In this document: piece by piece, positions 24,549 to 33,973 of the stretch
How the letters are laid out: each line of letters starts with the position of its first letter
Numbering within the stretch: position 1 is the stretch's first letter
From: Alphaproteobacteria bacterium
Lineage (GTDB): Bacteria; Pseudomonadota; Alphaproteobacteria; Micropepsales; Micropepsaceae
Direction: 5' to 3'
DNA length: 35,081 nucleotides
Assembly (NCBI GenBank): GCA_017307355.1
Contig: JAFKFG010000045.1
Span: 1-35,081, forward strand
The notes under the pieces: model-generated
Told to the model about the DNA's origin: nothing
Seen by the model: only the letters and a program-made list of their open reading frames with translations
Databases searched by the model: none
Translations under genes and position numbers: made by a program

Positions 24549-24658
24549 AGCGTTTTCGCGGGCCTGCGAAAACGCTCCAGCTTTATATTGTCGCGGTTCC
24601 GGACGGAGTTGGTAGCGACAGCGTGCCAACGCGACACACTTTTCCTGGAACCGCTCTA
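24546..24658. repeat. 113-bp inverted-repeat unit between convergent genes
   Basis: The unit begins TAGAGCG and ends CGCTCTA (7-bp terminal inverted repeats). Inside are a 12-bp perfect stem (GAGCGTTTTCGC 24548-24559 with 24566-24577) and a second pair GCGGTTCC/GGAACCGC. The outer repeats contain the TAG stop of lipB and, on the other strand, the TAG stop of acylphosphatase. TAGAGCGTTTTCG-type repeats are, as I recall, dispersed in alphaproteobacterial genomes. Confidence 0.6.
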
Positions 24659-24943
24659 AAGCGTGGCGCGCTGCTGAAAGCCTTTTTCCGCCGGCGCTTC
24701 GCTATTGTGCAGATCCACCGACCGCACGCGCGCGCCTTGCGGACCTTGTGTCGCGGCGCTGACGAAATCCTCGACCGCCTTGGTGGGGCCGCTCACCAGC
24801 GCTTCGATCGAGCCGTCGGACCGGTTGCGCACCCAACCGTCGAGCCCACCGCGCATCGCCGCCATTTTCAGGAAAGCGCGGAAGCCCACGCCCTGGACGA
24901 TGCCTTCGACACGGACGCGCAAAGAGGTGATGTCGTCGCTCAT
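24656..24943 (-). CDS. Acylphosphatase
   Basis: The 95-residue enzyme has the signature VRVEGIVQGVGFRAFLK with catalytic Arg23 region, and GWVRNRSDGSIEALVSG with the catalytic Asn. It hydrolyses acyl phosphates such as carbamoyl or acetyl phosphate. The ATG at 24943 overlaps the pccA stop (ATGA), so it is co-translated with pccA; the frame runs further upstream but inside pccA. Its stop comes from the adjoining repeat unit. Confidence 0.93.
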   Translation of the reverse strand: MSDDITSLRVRVEGIVQGVGFRAFLKMAAMRGGLDGWVRNRSDGSIEALVSGPTKAVEDFVSAATQGPQGARVRSVDLHNSEAPAEKGFQQRATL

Positions 24944-26937
24944 TGAAATTCCAGTATCACATCGTCGCGGCCGAGATTGTCGCCCTTCTTGGCAAGAACC
25001 TTGGCGATCACGCCATCGCGCTCGGCCAGGAGCACATTCTCCATTTTCATCGCTTCCACCACCGCCAGGGGATCGCCGGCCTTCACCGATTGACCCTCGC
25101 TTACCGAAAGCGCGGTGATCAGCCCAGGCATGGGGCACAGCAGCAGGCGTGACGTGTCCGGGGGCGCCTTCGCCAGCATCAGGGTCGCCAGCTTGGCGGC
25201 GTAAGGCGAGCGCACGCTGACCAGCAACTCGCGCCCGCCTTGCGACAAATGATAACCGCCCGCATGCCGGGCGATCTGGAACACGGTTTCCTGGCCCTGA
25301 TGCTTCAAGATCAATTGGGGGCGGCCCGGGAACCAGTCCACGATCGCTTCGAAAATCCTGCCGTCGATCGCCAGGCGCAGGCTTCCCACCGCCAGATGGG
25401 CGTCGCAGATCGCAACCTCGCGGCCCCCAATGGAGGCGACGAAGCTGTTGGCGGCCTGATGGCCTCCGTTCAAGGCGCCGCTGATCTGTCCGGCGCGCTG
25501 GGTGCGGCGCAATTTGGCGGCCACGGCGGCGGCGACGAACAGCCGGCTGTCCGCCTCGGACAAAGGCGCGCCCTTGAAGCCCTCCGGGAATTCCTCGGCG
25601 ATGAATCCGGTGGTGAGCCGGCCTTCGCGGAAGCGCGGATTGTGCATGATCGCGGCCAGGAACGGCACATTATGGGCGATGCCGGAAATCTCGAAACGGT
25701 CCAGCGCCGATGCCATGGCGTCGATCGCTTTCTCGCGCGTCTCGGCATGGGTGGAAAGCTTGGCGATCATCGGATCATAGTAGACCGAGATTTCCCCACC
25801 TTCGAATACGCCGGTGTCGTTGCGGATGGTGACGCCCTTGTGGGTGCCTTCATGCGGTGGCCGGTAGCGCGTCAGGCGGCCGGTGGACGGCAGGAAACCG
25901 CGATAGGGATCTTCGGCATAGACCCGGGCCTCGATGGCCCAGCCGTCCCGCTTCACGTCCTTTTGCGCCAGAGGAAGTTTTTCACCCGCGGCAGAGCGGA
26001 TCATCAGCTCGACCAGATCCAGCCCCGTGATCATTTCGGTCACCGGATGCTCGACCTGCAGGCGCGTGTTCATTTCCAGGAAATAGAAATTGCGCGCGCC
26101 ATCGACGATGAACTCAACCGTCCCGGCACTGTCATACCCGACCGCTTTGGCCAGTGCGACGGCCTGGCCCCCCATCGCGGCGCGTGTTTTCTCATCCAGG
26201 AACGGGGACGGCGCCTCTTCCACCACTTTCTGGTGGCGGCGCTGGATCGAACATTCCCGTTCGTTGAGATAGATCACGTTGCCGTGCTTGTCGGCCATCA
26301 ACTGAATTTCGATGTGCCTGGGCTCGGTGACGAATTTTTCCACCAGCAACCGGCCGTCGCCGAAACTGGCTTGCGCTTCATTGCGCGATGAGATGATGGC
26401 CTGGCCCAACTCGTCTTCGTTCTTGACGACGCGCAGCCCCTTGCCGCCGCCGCCCGCCGAAGCCTTCACCATCACCGGAAAACCGATTTCGCGGGCGATC
26501 TCGCGGGCATGGGCTTCGTCCCGGATCTCGCCCATGAAACCGGGGACGGTGGAGACGCCCGCCGCCCTGGCCAGCTTCTTCGATGCGATCTTGTCGCCCA
26601 TGGCCGCGATGGCGCGGGCATTGGGGCCGATGAAGGCGATTCCGGCCTCTGCCAAGGCGGCGGCGAAAGACTCGCGCTCCGACAGGAAGCCATAGCCGGG
26701 ATGCACCGCCTGGGCGCCCCCATCCCGGGCCGCCTGGACGATCCTGTCGACCTGAAGATAGGACTGGGTGGCGGGGGCCGGGCCGATATGGACCGCCTCG
26801 TCCGCCATTTCCACATGCAGGGCGTCGCGATCGGCGTCCGAATAAACCGCCACGGTGGCGATGCCCATCCGGCGGGCGGTTTTGATGATGCGGCAGGCGA
26901 TTTCGCCGCGATTGGCGATCAGAATTTTCTGAAACAA
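24940..26937 (-). CDS. pccA: Propionyl-CoA carboxylase alpha subunit (biotin carboxylase + BCCP)
   Basis: The 665-residue protein carries a biotin carboxylase domain (KILIANRGEIACRII at the N-terminus, ATP-grasp KASAGGGGKGLRVV, catalytic NTRLQVEHPVTE), a BT-like middle and a C-terminal biotinyl domain with VEAMKMENVLL. The lysine of MKM is biotinylated. Together with the beta subunit at 30355 it would convert propionyl-CoA to methylmalonyl-CoA. Acetyl- or methylcrotonyl-CoA specificity is possible but less likely, given the PccB-like partner. It overlaps acylphosphatase by four bases. Confidence 0.92.
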   Translation of the reverse strand: MFQKILIANRGEIACRIIKTARRMGIATVAVYSDADRDALHVEMADEAVHIGPAPATQSYLQVDRIVQAARDGGAQAVHPGYGFLSERESFAAALAEAGIAFIGPNARAIAAMGDKIASKKLARAAGVSTVPGFMGEIRDEAHAREIAREIGFPVMVKASAGGGGKGLRVVKNEDELGQAIISSRNEAQASFGDGRLLVEKFVTEPRHIEIQLMADKHGNVIYLNERECSIQRRHQKVVEEAPSPFLDEKTRAAMGGQAVALAKAVGYDSAGTVEFIVDGARNFYFLEMNTRLQVEHPVTEMITGLDLVELMIRSAAGEKLPLAQKDVKRDGWAIEARVYAEDPYRGFLPSTGRLTRYRPPHEGTHKGVTIRNDTGVFEGGEISVYYDPMIAKLSTHAETREKAIDAMASALDRFEISGIAHNVPFLAAIMHNPRFREGRLTTGFIAEEFPEGFKGAPLSEADSRLFVAAAVAAKLRRTQRAGQISGALNGGHQAANSFVASIGGREVAICDAHLAVGSLRLAIDGRIFEAIVDWFPGRPQLILKHQGQETVFQIARHAGGYHLSQGGRELLVSVRSPYAAKLATLMLAKAPPDTSRLLLCPMPGLITALSVSEGQSVKAGDPLAVVEAMKMENVLLAERDGVIAKVLAKKGDNLGRDDVILEFQ

Positions 26938-27020
26938 AGCTATCCCCGTGGTGCCGGGCCCGGCTGTTTTGTCCCGCGACAGTAGGGGGTTGCGGAGCCT
27001 CGGTAAACCGCTGTACGCCC

Positions 27021-29159
27021 ATGGAAATGGCGAATATCCCCCGCGCCGCCGCGCTTGCGGTATTCCGCATCCATATCGAGAATGGCATTTCCGTGGCCGC
27101 CGGCGTCGGACTGACGGGGCTGCTGGCTGGCGCCGCGCTGGGTTTCGACGCGGCCGTGGCGGCCGCCACCGGGGCGGTCTGCATCAGCATATCCGACCAG
27201 CCGGATCCTCTGCGCCTGAAGCCCTGGATCCTGGGCTGGGCCTTTGGCATCGCAGTCTTCTTCACCGCCCTGGCGGCCTTCGCGGAATTCTGGTTCCCAC
27301 CTTTCGGCTTTGTGCCGGTGGTGATCTTCACCGGTTTATGGACCGGCCTGATCTCGGCCTATGGCAAGCGTGCCCTGATCCTCTCCATGACAGGCGTACT
27401 CACCCTGGTCTATGCGATGGGCCGGCATTTCGCGTCACCCGGAGACGCCTTCTTCTACCTGGAGCTCTTCACGGCCGGAGCGGTGTTCTATGTGCTGTAT
27501 GCGGGCTGCTTCGCCTGGATTTTGGATGACCGCGCCCGCCGGCTGCTGCTGGCCGAAGCGATGCGGGGCTTTGCGACCTATCTGCGCGCCAAGGCCGCGC
27601 TCTACAATCCCGACACCGACGGTCCCGCTGCATTCCGCAGCCTGATCGATGCGCATGCGGCGCTGATCGACCGGCTGCAGGCCGCCCGGGACGCCATCTT
27701 CTCCCGCCGCAGCCATCCCATCCAGAAAAAGCGCATCGACTCGCTGATCGCGCTGCTGGACGCATTCGAGACCATGCTGTCCAGCGACGCGGATTTCGAA
27801 CTGTTGCGCCGGTCGCGGCGGCGCGATCTGAAATGGCGCATCAACGGTTTCATCCTGATGATCGCCGAAGAAGTCGAAGGACTGACCCTCGCCCTGCGCA
27901 GCCGCCATGCGGATGTGGTGCCCCATCCGCTCAAGGTCGAAGATGCAGAGCTGATCGCCGCGGTGGCCGAGGCCAACCGCGAAGCCCCGGAAGATCAGGC
28001 GACCGATCATGCTTACTATGTCACCGCCAACAAGCTGGTGATGGCGGAAAACCATGTCACCCTTCTGGCCCGGACCCTGGACCGGAGTACCCCGCCTTCG
28101 CCGCTGTCCGCCGAACTCGATCTGGCCCTGTTCCAGCAGCGCGCGCCGCAAGGCCTGGGCGTGCTGGTTCAACAATTCGATCTGTCCAAGCCGGCCATGC
28201 GCTTCGGCATCCGCCTGTCGCTGGCAATGCTGACCGGCCTGCTTCTCACCTTGCTTTTCCCCCGCTTCGCGCATGCCAACTGGGTCCTTCTCACCATCGC
28301 CCTGATCATGCGGGCGAATTTCAGCATCACCCGCCAGCGGCGCTGGGACCGTATCCTGGGTACATTGATCGGCTGCACCGCGGCGGTGGCACTGATCGCG
28401 GTATCGCCGCCTGCGTTGCTGCTCGCCGTCATCGTGCTGGCAATCGGCATGGCCCATGCCTATGCCGGGGTGCGTTACCGCGTCACCGCGGCCGCGGCGT
28501 CCATATCCTCGCTGCTGCTTTTGCATTTCTCCGCCCCGGGGCTTCGCCCGGAATTTCTGGAGCGGGTGCTGGACACGCTGATCGGCGCGGGCCTGTCCTA
28601 TGCCTTCAGTTTCCTGCTGCCGAGCTGGGAGCGGAACGATCTGCCGCGCCTGGTGAAGGGGTTGCTGACGGCGGACAAAGCTTTCGCCGATGCCGCGCTT
28701 CGCCGGATTCATGTCCGTCAGCCTTACCGCCTGGCCCGCAAGCGGACCCTGGAAGCGGTGGCGCAATTGTCCGGCGCGATCCGGCGGCTGGCCGACGAAC
28801 CCAACACCAACCGGCGCACCTTGGCCTCGCTGAACGAATTGCTGGGAGCCAATTACGCCCTGGCATCGGATCTGGCCTCGATGCCTGTGTTGATGAAGAC
28901 GAGAGGGGGCGAACTCGATATTGCCCGGGCCGATGCGCAAATCGAGGACGCGCGGAACCGGGTGGCGGAACTTCTCACCGCCGGGCCCGCGCCGGACGCG
29001 GAACCGGCGCCCGTTCGCGAATCCTTATCGGGATTGAAAGAGAATTTCGCCATGATCGTCCTGGCGCGCCGTCTGGCCCATATCGAATATACCGCGCGCA
29101 AAGTGGCGCGGCTGGCGGCGCGGCCGGTAATCGCCGACGAGGATGAACATGCGCATTGA
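27021..29159 (+). CDS. FUSC family membrane protein (YccS/aromatic acid exporter-like)
   Basis: The 712-residue protein has an N-terminal hydrophobic block (about 20-160, for example GLTGLLAGAALGFDAAVAAA), a cytoplasmic helical domain and a second block (about 395-530) with LSLAMLTGLLLTLLF and the FUSC signature WVLLTIALIMRANFSITRQR. Two repeats of a six-helix bundle joined by a soluble region are typical of YccS/YhfK. Relatives export aromatic acids or resist toxic compounds; the substrate here is unknown. ATG 27021 or 27027. The next gene overlaps by 17 bp. Confidence 0.9.
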   Translation: MEMANIPRAAALAVFRIHIENGISVAAGVGLTGLLAGAALGFDAAVAAATGAVCISISDQPDPLRLKPWILGWAFGIAVFFTALAAFAEFWFPPFGFVPVVIFTGLWTGLISAYGKRALILSMTGVLTLVYAMGRHFASPGDAFFYLELFTAGAVFYVLYAGCFAWILDDRARRLLLAEAMRGFATYLRAKAALYNPDTDGPAAFRSLIDAHAALIDRLQAARDAIFSRRSHPIQKKRIDSLIALLDAFETMLSSDADFELLRRSRRRDLKWRINGFILMIAEEVEGLTLALRSRHADVVPHPLKVEDAELIAAVAEANREAPEDQATDHAYYVTANKLVMAENHVTLLARTLDRSTPPSPLSAELDLALFQQRAPQGLGVLVQQFDLSKPAMRFGIRLSLAMLTGLLLTLLFPRFAHANWVLLTIALIMRANFSITRQRRWDRILGTLIGCTAAVALIAVSPPALLLAVIVLAIGMAHAYAGVRYRVTAAAASISSLLLLHFSAPGLRPEFLERVLDTLIGAGLSYAFSFLLPSWERNDLPRLVKGLLTADKAFADAALRRIHVRQPYRLARKRTLEAVAQLSGAIRRLADEPNTNRRTLASLNELLGANYALASDLASMPVLMKTRGGELDIARADAQIEDARNRVAELLTAGPAPDAEPAPVRESLSGLKENFAMIVLARRLAHIEYTARKVARLAARPVIADEDEHAH

Positions 29160-30006
29160 AGCCTTCGCGATGGGATTTCTGCTTCTGGCCGCGCCGGCTT
29201 TGGCGCAGACGCCGCAGAAATTGCCGTTGCCGCACATGCCGGGCCAGCAAAGCCTGCAATTCGGCAATGCCAATATCGCCATCACCCTGCCCGCCCCCGA
29301 AAGCCCGGCGCCCATCATCGTCACCGCCTCCGCGCCGGGGACCAGGCCGGTATCGCTTTTCCTGGAGCATATTCCCGGCGCGCATGAATTTGCGCCCAGC
29401 GTCTCGCTGGTGGAGATGGACCCCGGCAACAGCACCCCCGAATTCTTCATCTCCCGCTTCTCCGGCGGCGCCCATTGCTGCGCGGAGATCCATATTCTGG
29501 ACCTTGTGGCGGGACAATGGCGGATCATCGACGGGGGCAGTTGGAACGGCGACGAGATCATCCCGGAAGATGCGGATGGCGATGGCGAACAGGAAATCGT
29601 CCATGGTGACGACCGCTTTTTGTACCGCTATTCCTGCTATGCCTGCGCCGCGCCGCCGATGCGCGTGTTCAAGCTGATCCAAGGCGCATTGGCGGACGTC
29701 ACGCTCAGCCCGCTCTATCGTCCCCGGGACGAGAAGGATCTTCCCAACTTCCAGCAAGGCTGCGCCAATCACGACAATGGCGCTTGCGCCTCCTATGTCG
29801 CGGTCGCTTCGCGGCTGGGCCGCCATGACGAGGCCTGGCACTTCATGCTCGATCATTACGACCGCAAAAGCGACTGGGGCCTGAAGGATTGCGCGCTGCG
29901 CGATGACAAGGGCAATTGCCTGGCCGATATCCAGTACAAATCCTATCCCGATGCGCTGGCGGCATTCCTGCAGCAGATCGACAGCGCCCGGCCGGGCATG
30001 CCCTAG
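29143..30006 (+). CDS. Secreted hypothetical protein
   Basis: The 287-residue protein has a signal peptide (AFAMGFLLLAAPALAQ) and six or more cysteines in the mature part (GGAHCCAEIH, YSCYACAAPP, QGCANHDNGACASYV), consistent with periplasmic disulfides. The run EDADGDGEQEIVHGDDRF resembles a single calcium-binding FG-GAP/VCBS-type repeat. The C-terminus includes GRHDEAWHFMLDHYDR. I recognise no named family. Its start lies inside the FUSC gene, so the two are coupled and may work at the envelope together. Confidence 0.8.
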   Translation: MNMRIEAFAMGFLLLAAPALAQTPQKLPLPHMPGQQSLQFGNANIAITLPAPESPAPIIVTASAPGTRPVSLFLEHIPGAHEFAPSVSLVEMDPGNSTPEFFISRFSGGAHCCAEIHILDLVAGQWRIIDGGSWNGDEIIPEDADGDGEQEIVHGDDRFLYRYSCYACAAPPMRVFKLIQGALADVTLSPLYRPRDEKDLPNFQQGCANHDNGACASYVAVASRLGRHDEAWHFMLDHYDRKSDWGLKDCALRDDKGNCLADIQYKSYPDALAAFLQQIDSARPGMP

Positions 30007-30353
30007 TCCCTGCGGTCTTCCAGCACGGCCCGGATGGTCGCCATCACCGGATCCAGCCCCGCTTCCGCATCGGCCATGGGAAAACGCAGGATGGTATAGC
30101 CCGCTTCATGCAGCAGCCGGTCCCGGACCGGGCTGCGATGGCTGCGATCCGTCTCCAGTTCGACCACCAGCAAGGCGTCATGCTCGACGAACGGCAGGGT
30201 GAAGGTCTGGAAGGACGCGCCCTTGCGGAAATGCCAGCCCTCGAGCGCTTTCAGCCGCAGCCACAACAAGTCTTGGAGCCCGGGCTCGCGCCTCTGTTTT
30301 TGTCGCTCTGGCTCATGCCGACGCTCTAGCGGACGTTTGCGCTGCATCGGCAT
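30003..30353 (-). CDS. DUF559 (Vsr-like endonuclease fold) protein, active site atypical
   Basis: The 116-residue protein shows the DUF559 order: LLWLRLKALEGWHFRKGASF, ALLVVELETDRSHRSPVRDR and AGYTILRFPMADA. Normal members read a PDF/VDF-type Asp before the hydrophobic strand; here the strand is TLPFVEHDALLVVELE, so the usual acidic residue is displaced or lost. Nuclease activity is therefore doubtful. The start overlaps no gene; it sits two bases from the 3' end of pccB and is probably its neighbour in one transcript. Confidence 0.7.
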   Translation of the reverse strand: MPMQRKRPLERRHEPERQKQRREPGLQDLLWLRLKALEGWHFRKGASFQTFTLPFVEHDALLVVELETDRSHRSPVRDRLLHEAGYTILRFPMADAEAGLDPVMATIRAVLEDRRD

Positions 30354-30354
30354 G

Positions 30355-31887
30355 TCAGAGCGGAATATTGTCGTGCTTCTTCCAGATCTGCGCCACCTGC
30401 TTGTTCTTGAGCATGCGCAGGGACCGGGCGATCCGCCAGCGGGTCGAATGCGGCCGGATCACGTCGTCGATATAGCCGCGTGAGGCGGCGACGAAGGGAT
30501 TGAGGAAGCGATCCTCATATTCCTTGGTCCGCGCCGCCAGCGCCTTGGCGTCATCGGCATCCTTGCGGAAAATGATCTCGACCGCGCCCTTGGCGCCCAT
30601 CACCGCGATCTGGGCCGTGGGCCAGGCATAATTGACATCGGCGCGCATATGCTTTGACGCCATCACGTCATAGGCGCCGCCATAGGCCTTGCGGGTGATC
30701 ACCGTGACCTTGGGCACCGTGGCTTCGGCATAGGCGAACAAGAGCTTGGCGCCATGCTTGATGATGCCGCCATGTTCCTGGGCAGTACCGGGCATGAAGC
30801 CGGGCACGTCCACAAAGGTCACCAGGGGAATATTGAAGCAATCGCAGAAGCGCACGAAGCGCGCGGCCTTGCGGCTGGCATCGGAATCCAGCACGCCCGC
30901 CAGCACCATGGGCTGGTTGGCGACGAAGCCCACCGTGGCGCCTTCGATCCGGCCGAAACCGGTGATGATATTGCGAGCGAAGGCTTCACCCACTTCGAAG
31001 AAATCGCCTTCGTCGATGACCTTGAGGATCAGCTCCTTCATGTCATAGGGCTTGTTGGCGCTGTCGGGGATCAGCGTGTCCAGCGACATGTCCTGGCGGC
31101 GCGGATCGTCCTCCACCGGCCAGACCGGGGTCTTGTCGCGATTGTTCAGCGGCAGGAAATCATAAAGCCGACGAATTTCCTCCAAGCAGGTCACGTCATT
31201 GTCATAGGCGCCATCGGCGACCGAGGAGCGCATGGTGTGCACCTTGGCGCCGCCCAACTCTTCCGGCGTCACGTCTTCATGAGTCACGGTCTTGGTGACG
31301 TCGGGACCGGTGATGAACATGTAAGACGTGCCCGCGACCATGAAGACGAAATCGGTCAGAGCCGGGGAATAGACATCACCACCCGCGCACGGCCCCATGA
31401 TCACCGAAATCTGCGGCACTACGCCGGAGGCCAGCACGTTGCGCTTGAAGACTTCGCCGAAGCCCGCCAGCGCCGCCACGCCTTCCTGGATACGGGCACC
31501 GCCGGAATCGAACAACCCGATCACCGGGGCGCCATTCTGCATCGCCATGTCCATGATCTTGCAGATCTTGTCGGCATGCGCTTCGGAGGTGGAACCGCCC
31601 AGGACGGTGAAATCCTTGGCATAGACATAGGCCATGCGGCCATTGATCGTGCCCCAGCCGGTGACCACGCCGTCGCCGGGGATGCGGTTCTTTTCGGTGC
31701 CGAACTCGGTGCCGCGATGCTCGACGAACATGTCGAATTCTTCGAAGCTGCCGGGATCGAGCAGAAGCTCGATGCGTTCGCGGGCGGTGAGCTTGCCCCG
31801 CGCATGCTGGGCGGCCACCCGGGCTTCGCCGCCGCCCGCCCGTGCCAGGGTCCGCCGCGCTTCCAGTTCGGAAATGATCTCTTTCAT
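30355..31887 (-). CDS. pccB: Propionyl-CoA carboxylase beta subunit
   Basis: The 510-residue carboxyltransferase has [30 protein letters not shown], and the C-terminal half with [19 protein letters not shown] and [15 protein letters not shown]. The oxyanion glycines are intact. It transfers carboxyl from biotin on the PccA BCCP domain to propionyl-CoA. I chose the ATG at 31887 ([12 protein letters not shown]), the family N-terminus; the frame extends 22 codons upstream without conservation. It is separated from pccA by about 3.4 kb of opposite-strand genes. Confidence 0.95.
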   Translation of the reverse strand: MKEIISELEARRTLARAGGGEARVAAQHARGKLTARERIELLLDPGSFEEFDMFVEHRGTEFGTEKNRIPGDGVVTGWGTINGRMAYVYAKDFTVLGGSTSEAHADKICKIMDMAMQNGAPVIGLFDSGGARIQEGVAALAGFGEVFKRNVLASGVVPQISVIMGPCAGGDVYSPALTDFVFMVAGTSYMFITGPDVTKTVTHEDVTPEELGGAKVHTMRSSVADGAYDNDVTCLEEIRRLYDFLPLNNRDKTPVWPVEDDPRRQDMSLDTLIPDSANKPYDMKELILKVIDEGDFFEVGEAFARNIITGFGRIEGATVGFVANQPMVLAGVLDSDASRKAARFVRFCDCFNIPLVTFVDVPGFMPGTAQEHGGIIKHGAKLLFAYAEATVPKVTVITRKAYGGAYDVMASKHMRADVNYAWPTAQIAVMGAKGAVEIIFRKDADDAKALAARTKEYEDRFLNPFVAASRGYIDDVIRPHSTRWRIARSLRMLKNKQVAQIWKKHDNIPL

Positions 31888-31918
31888 GGAAACAGACTGG
31901 GTGGGCCGGACAAACCCG

Positions 31919-32611
31919 TCAAGCCCGCGCCAGGCGCACCAGCTCCGCGGCATGGCGCATTTCCGCCGCCAGGTGCCCTGCCCGCGCCTCGGCCTCGCGG
32001 TCGCTTCCCCATTGCTCGGCCTGATAGGCCTCGTCGAGGCGCGACAGCGCGAAGGCGTCCTCGGAGGTCAGCCGCCCGTCCAGCACCGCCAGCCCCAGCA
32101 CCAGCGAGCCCGTCACCGAGGCCAGGACGTGCAACGCCGCCAGGTTGAAATCGCTTTGCGCCGCGATGGCCCGGCGCAAGGCCGCCAGCGTCTCCGCCGA
32201 TTGCTCGACATGTTGAATGCCGAAGGTCACGGCCAGCCGGGCACCGTGGCGGTCCGACAGCCAGTTCAGATAATCGTCCCATTGCAGCTGGCGCGCCACC
32301 AGCGCCACCGGCGCCTCCGCCCGGTAGGACAGAAGATCATTCTCGCCGAATCGCAGGATGGCCGAAATCACGTCTTCGCGGGTGGCGCGAATGCCATCCA
32401 GCACGGTGTTGACCAGGCGGGTGAGCGGCATCGCCGCCGGCAGCATCTCGTCTTCCTGCTCCCGCCATTCCTGCGCCACCGCGTCGGCCAGAGCCTCCGT
32501 CGGCAACAGCAGGGGCTGGCGTGCGGGCGTGCGCACAAGCTTGCCATCCAGCAGGAAGCGGAAGCCGTCTGGCGCCCGGTCCACGGTGACCTCCTTGTAG
32601 AAGCGCTTCAC
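31919..32611 (-). CDS. ATP12 family F1-ATPase assembly chaperone
   Basis: The 230-residue protein starts [20 protein letters not shown], followed by [28 protein letters not shown] and the block [20 protein letters not shown]. These are the hallmarks of ATP12, which binds F1 alpha subunits during assembly and is found in mitochondria and Alphaproteobacteria. The ATG overlaps the rluA-family stop by four bases. It lies in the rarA-crcB-rluA-atp12 run. Confidence 0.93.
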   Translation of the reverse strand: MKRFYKEVTVDRAPDGFRFLLDGKLVRTPARQPLLLPTEALADAVAQEWREQEDEMLPAAMPLTRLVNTVLDGIRATREDVISAILRFGENDLLSYRAEAPVALVARQLQWDDYLNWLSDRHGARLAVTFGIQHVEQSAETLAALRRAIAAQSDFNLAALHVLASVTGSLVLGLAVLDGRLTSEDAFALSRLDEAYQAEQWGSDREAEARAGHLAAEMRHAAELVRLARA

Positions 32612-33594
32612 GGCTTTTTCTTCCGGGCGGGGAAAGGATCGCGTCTGTCGTTGGCGTCGAAGCCCAGCAGCTCCCAGCTTTTCGCCATATGCGGCGATAG
32701 GGGCGCGGTGACCTGCAGGCGACCGCCATCGGGACGAGGAATGTCGATCGAGCGGGCATGCAGATGCAGCTTGTCGGCAATGGCGCCTTTGCCCTTGGCA
32801 TCGGCGCCGCCATATTTGAAATCGCCCACAATGGGCGTGCCCAGGCTGGCCAGGTGCACGCGGATCTGGTGGGTGCGGCCGGTGACGGGCCGCGCCGCCA
32901 CCCAGGCGAATTCCTGCCCCGCCTGCCCCATCACCGTATATTCGGTGAGGGCGAATTTCGCATCATCGTCTTCGCTCACCGTCATGCGCTCGCCTTTTCC
33001 CCGAATGCCTTCCTTGGCCAGGGCTGCCTTGACGATGCCATGCTTCTGCTTGGGCACGCCCTTGACCAGGGCCCAATAGACTTTGGAAGCGTCGCGTCCG
33101 GCCAGGGCGCGGGACAATCCCGCCGCGGCCTGCGATGTGCGCGCCACCAGCAGCACCCCGGACGTGTCGCGGTCCAGCCGGTGCACTAGCTTGGGTCTGG
33201 TGTTTTTTTCAAAGCTCAGCTGATCAAGCATGCCGTCGACATGTTCCTTGAGCCCGGAACCGCCCTGGGTGGCCAGGCCTGACGGCTTGTTCAAGACGAT
33301 GAGATGCTTGTCCATGTACAGGATCGCATCTTCGAGCCGCCGCGATGTCTTGACCACCGGCGCCGGCTTCACCCGTTCTTCCACCTTGTCGTGGATCACT
33401 TGCGGCGGCAGGCGCATGACCTGCCCCGCAGCGACACGGTCGGCGGACCTGGCGCGCTTGCCGTCCACCCGCACTTCGCCCTTGCGCAGCAGCTTTTCCA
33501 GCCGCCCGTGAGTCAGGGCCGGGAAATGCCGGCTGAACCAGCGATCGACGCGGATGCCGTCATCCTCGTCGGCAATGATGCGCTGTTCAGGCAT
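32608..33594 (-). CDS. RluA family 23S rRNA pseudouridine synthase
   Basis: The 328-residue protein has an N-terminal S4 RNA-binding domain (VDRWFSRHFPALTHGRLEKL) and the catalytic motif LVHRLDRDTSGVLLVAR with the nucleophilic Asp. RTHQIRVHLASLGTPIVGD follows. It belongs to the RluC/RluA branch that modifies 23S rRNA; the target uridines cannot be deduced. It overlaps crcB by eight bases and atp12 by four. Confidence 0.93.
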   Translation of the reverse strand: MPEQRIIADEDDGIRVDRWFSRHFPALTHGRLEKLLRKGEVRVDGKRARSADRVAAGQVMRLPPQVIHDKVEERVKPAPVVKTSRRLEDAILYMDKHLIVLNKPSGLATQGGSGLKEHVDGMLDQLSFEKNTRPKLVHRLDRDTSGVLLVARTSQAAAGLSRALAGRDASKVYWALVKGVPKQKHGIVKAALAKEGIRGKGERMTVSEDDDAKFALTEYTVMGQAGQEFAWVAARPVTGRTHQIRVHLASLGTPIVGDFKYGGADAKGKGAIADKLHLHARSIDIPRPDGGRLQVTAPLSPHMAKSWELLGFDANDRRDPFPARKKKP

Positions 33595-33973
33595 AGAGAA
33601 TCCGCATCAGCCACAGCCCACCGAACAGGGCCAGAATGGACAGCACCACCGAGCCGACGACATAGGCGCCCGCCTGGGCATAAGCGCCGCGTTCCATCAG
33701 CATCGCGCTGTCCAACGAGAAGGTGGAGAAGGTCGTATAGCCGCCCAGGATGCCGGTGGTGAGAAAGGCCCGCATCTCCGGCGTCATATTGAGTTTCAGC
33801 GCCGCCAGCCCCGTGATCAGGCCCATCGCCAGGCCGCCGGTGATATTGACCACGAATATCCCGAACGGAAATCCCGGCCACCAGGCCGGCTGCACCGTGC
33901 CGGCCACGAAATACCGGACCAGCGATCCCAGCGCGCCGCCCAGCGCCACCATGAGAACCACGCCCCATTGCAT
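33587..33973 (-). CDS. crcB: Fluoride channel CrcB/Fluc
   Basis: The 128-residue protein has four membrane helices, with the Fluc signature GALGSLVRYF, the conserved Asn in FGIFVVNITGG and the GGYTTFSTFSLDS break in helix 3 that binds the central sodium ion. It exports fluoride as an inverted dimer. The ATG at 33973 overlaps the rarA stop (TGATG). No fluoride riboswitch is seen, as expected inside an operon. Confidence 0.95.
   Translation of the reverse strand: MQWGVVLMVALGGALGSLVRYFVAGTVQPAWWPGFPFGIFVVNITGGLAMGLITGLAALKLNMTPEMRAFLTTGILGGYTTFSTFSLDSAMLMERGAYAQAGAYVVGSVVLSILALFGGLWLMRILYA

Noticed and set aside
27435..28940. 501-codon minus-strand frame opposite the FUSC gene
   Set aside because: Gln/Arg/Gly-rich antisense translation; the plus-strand gene has membrane helices and the FUSC signature.
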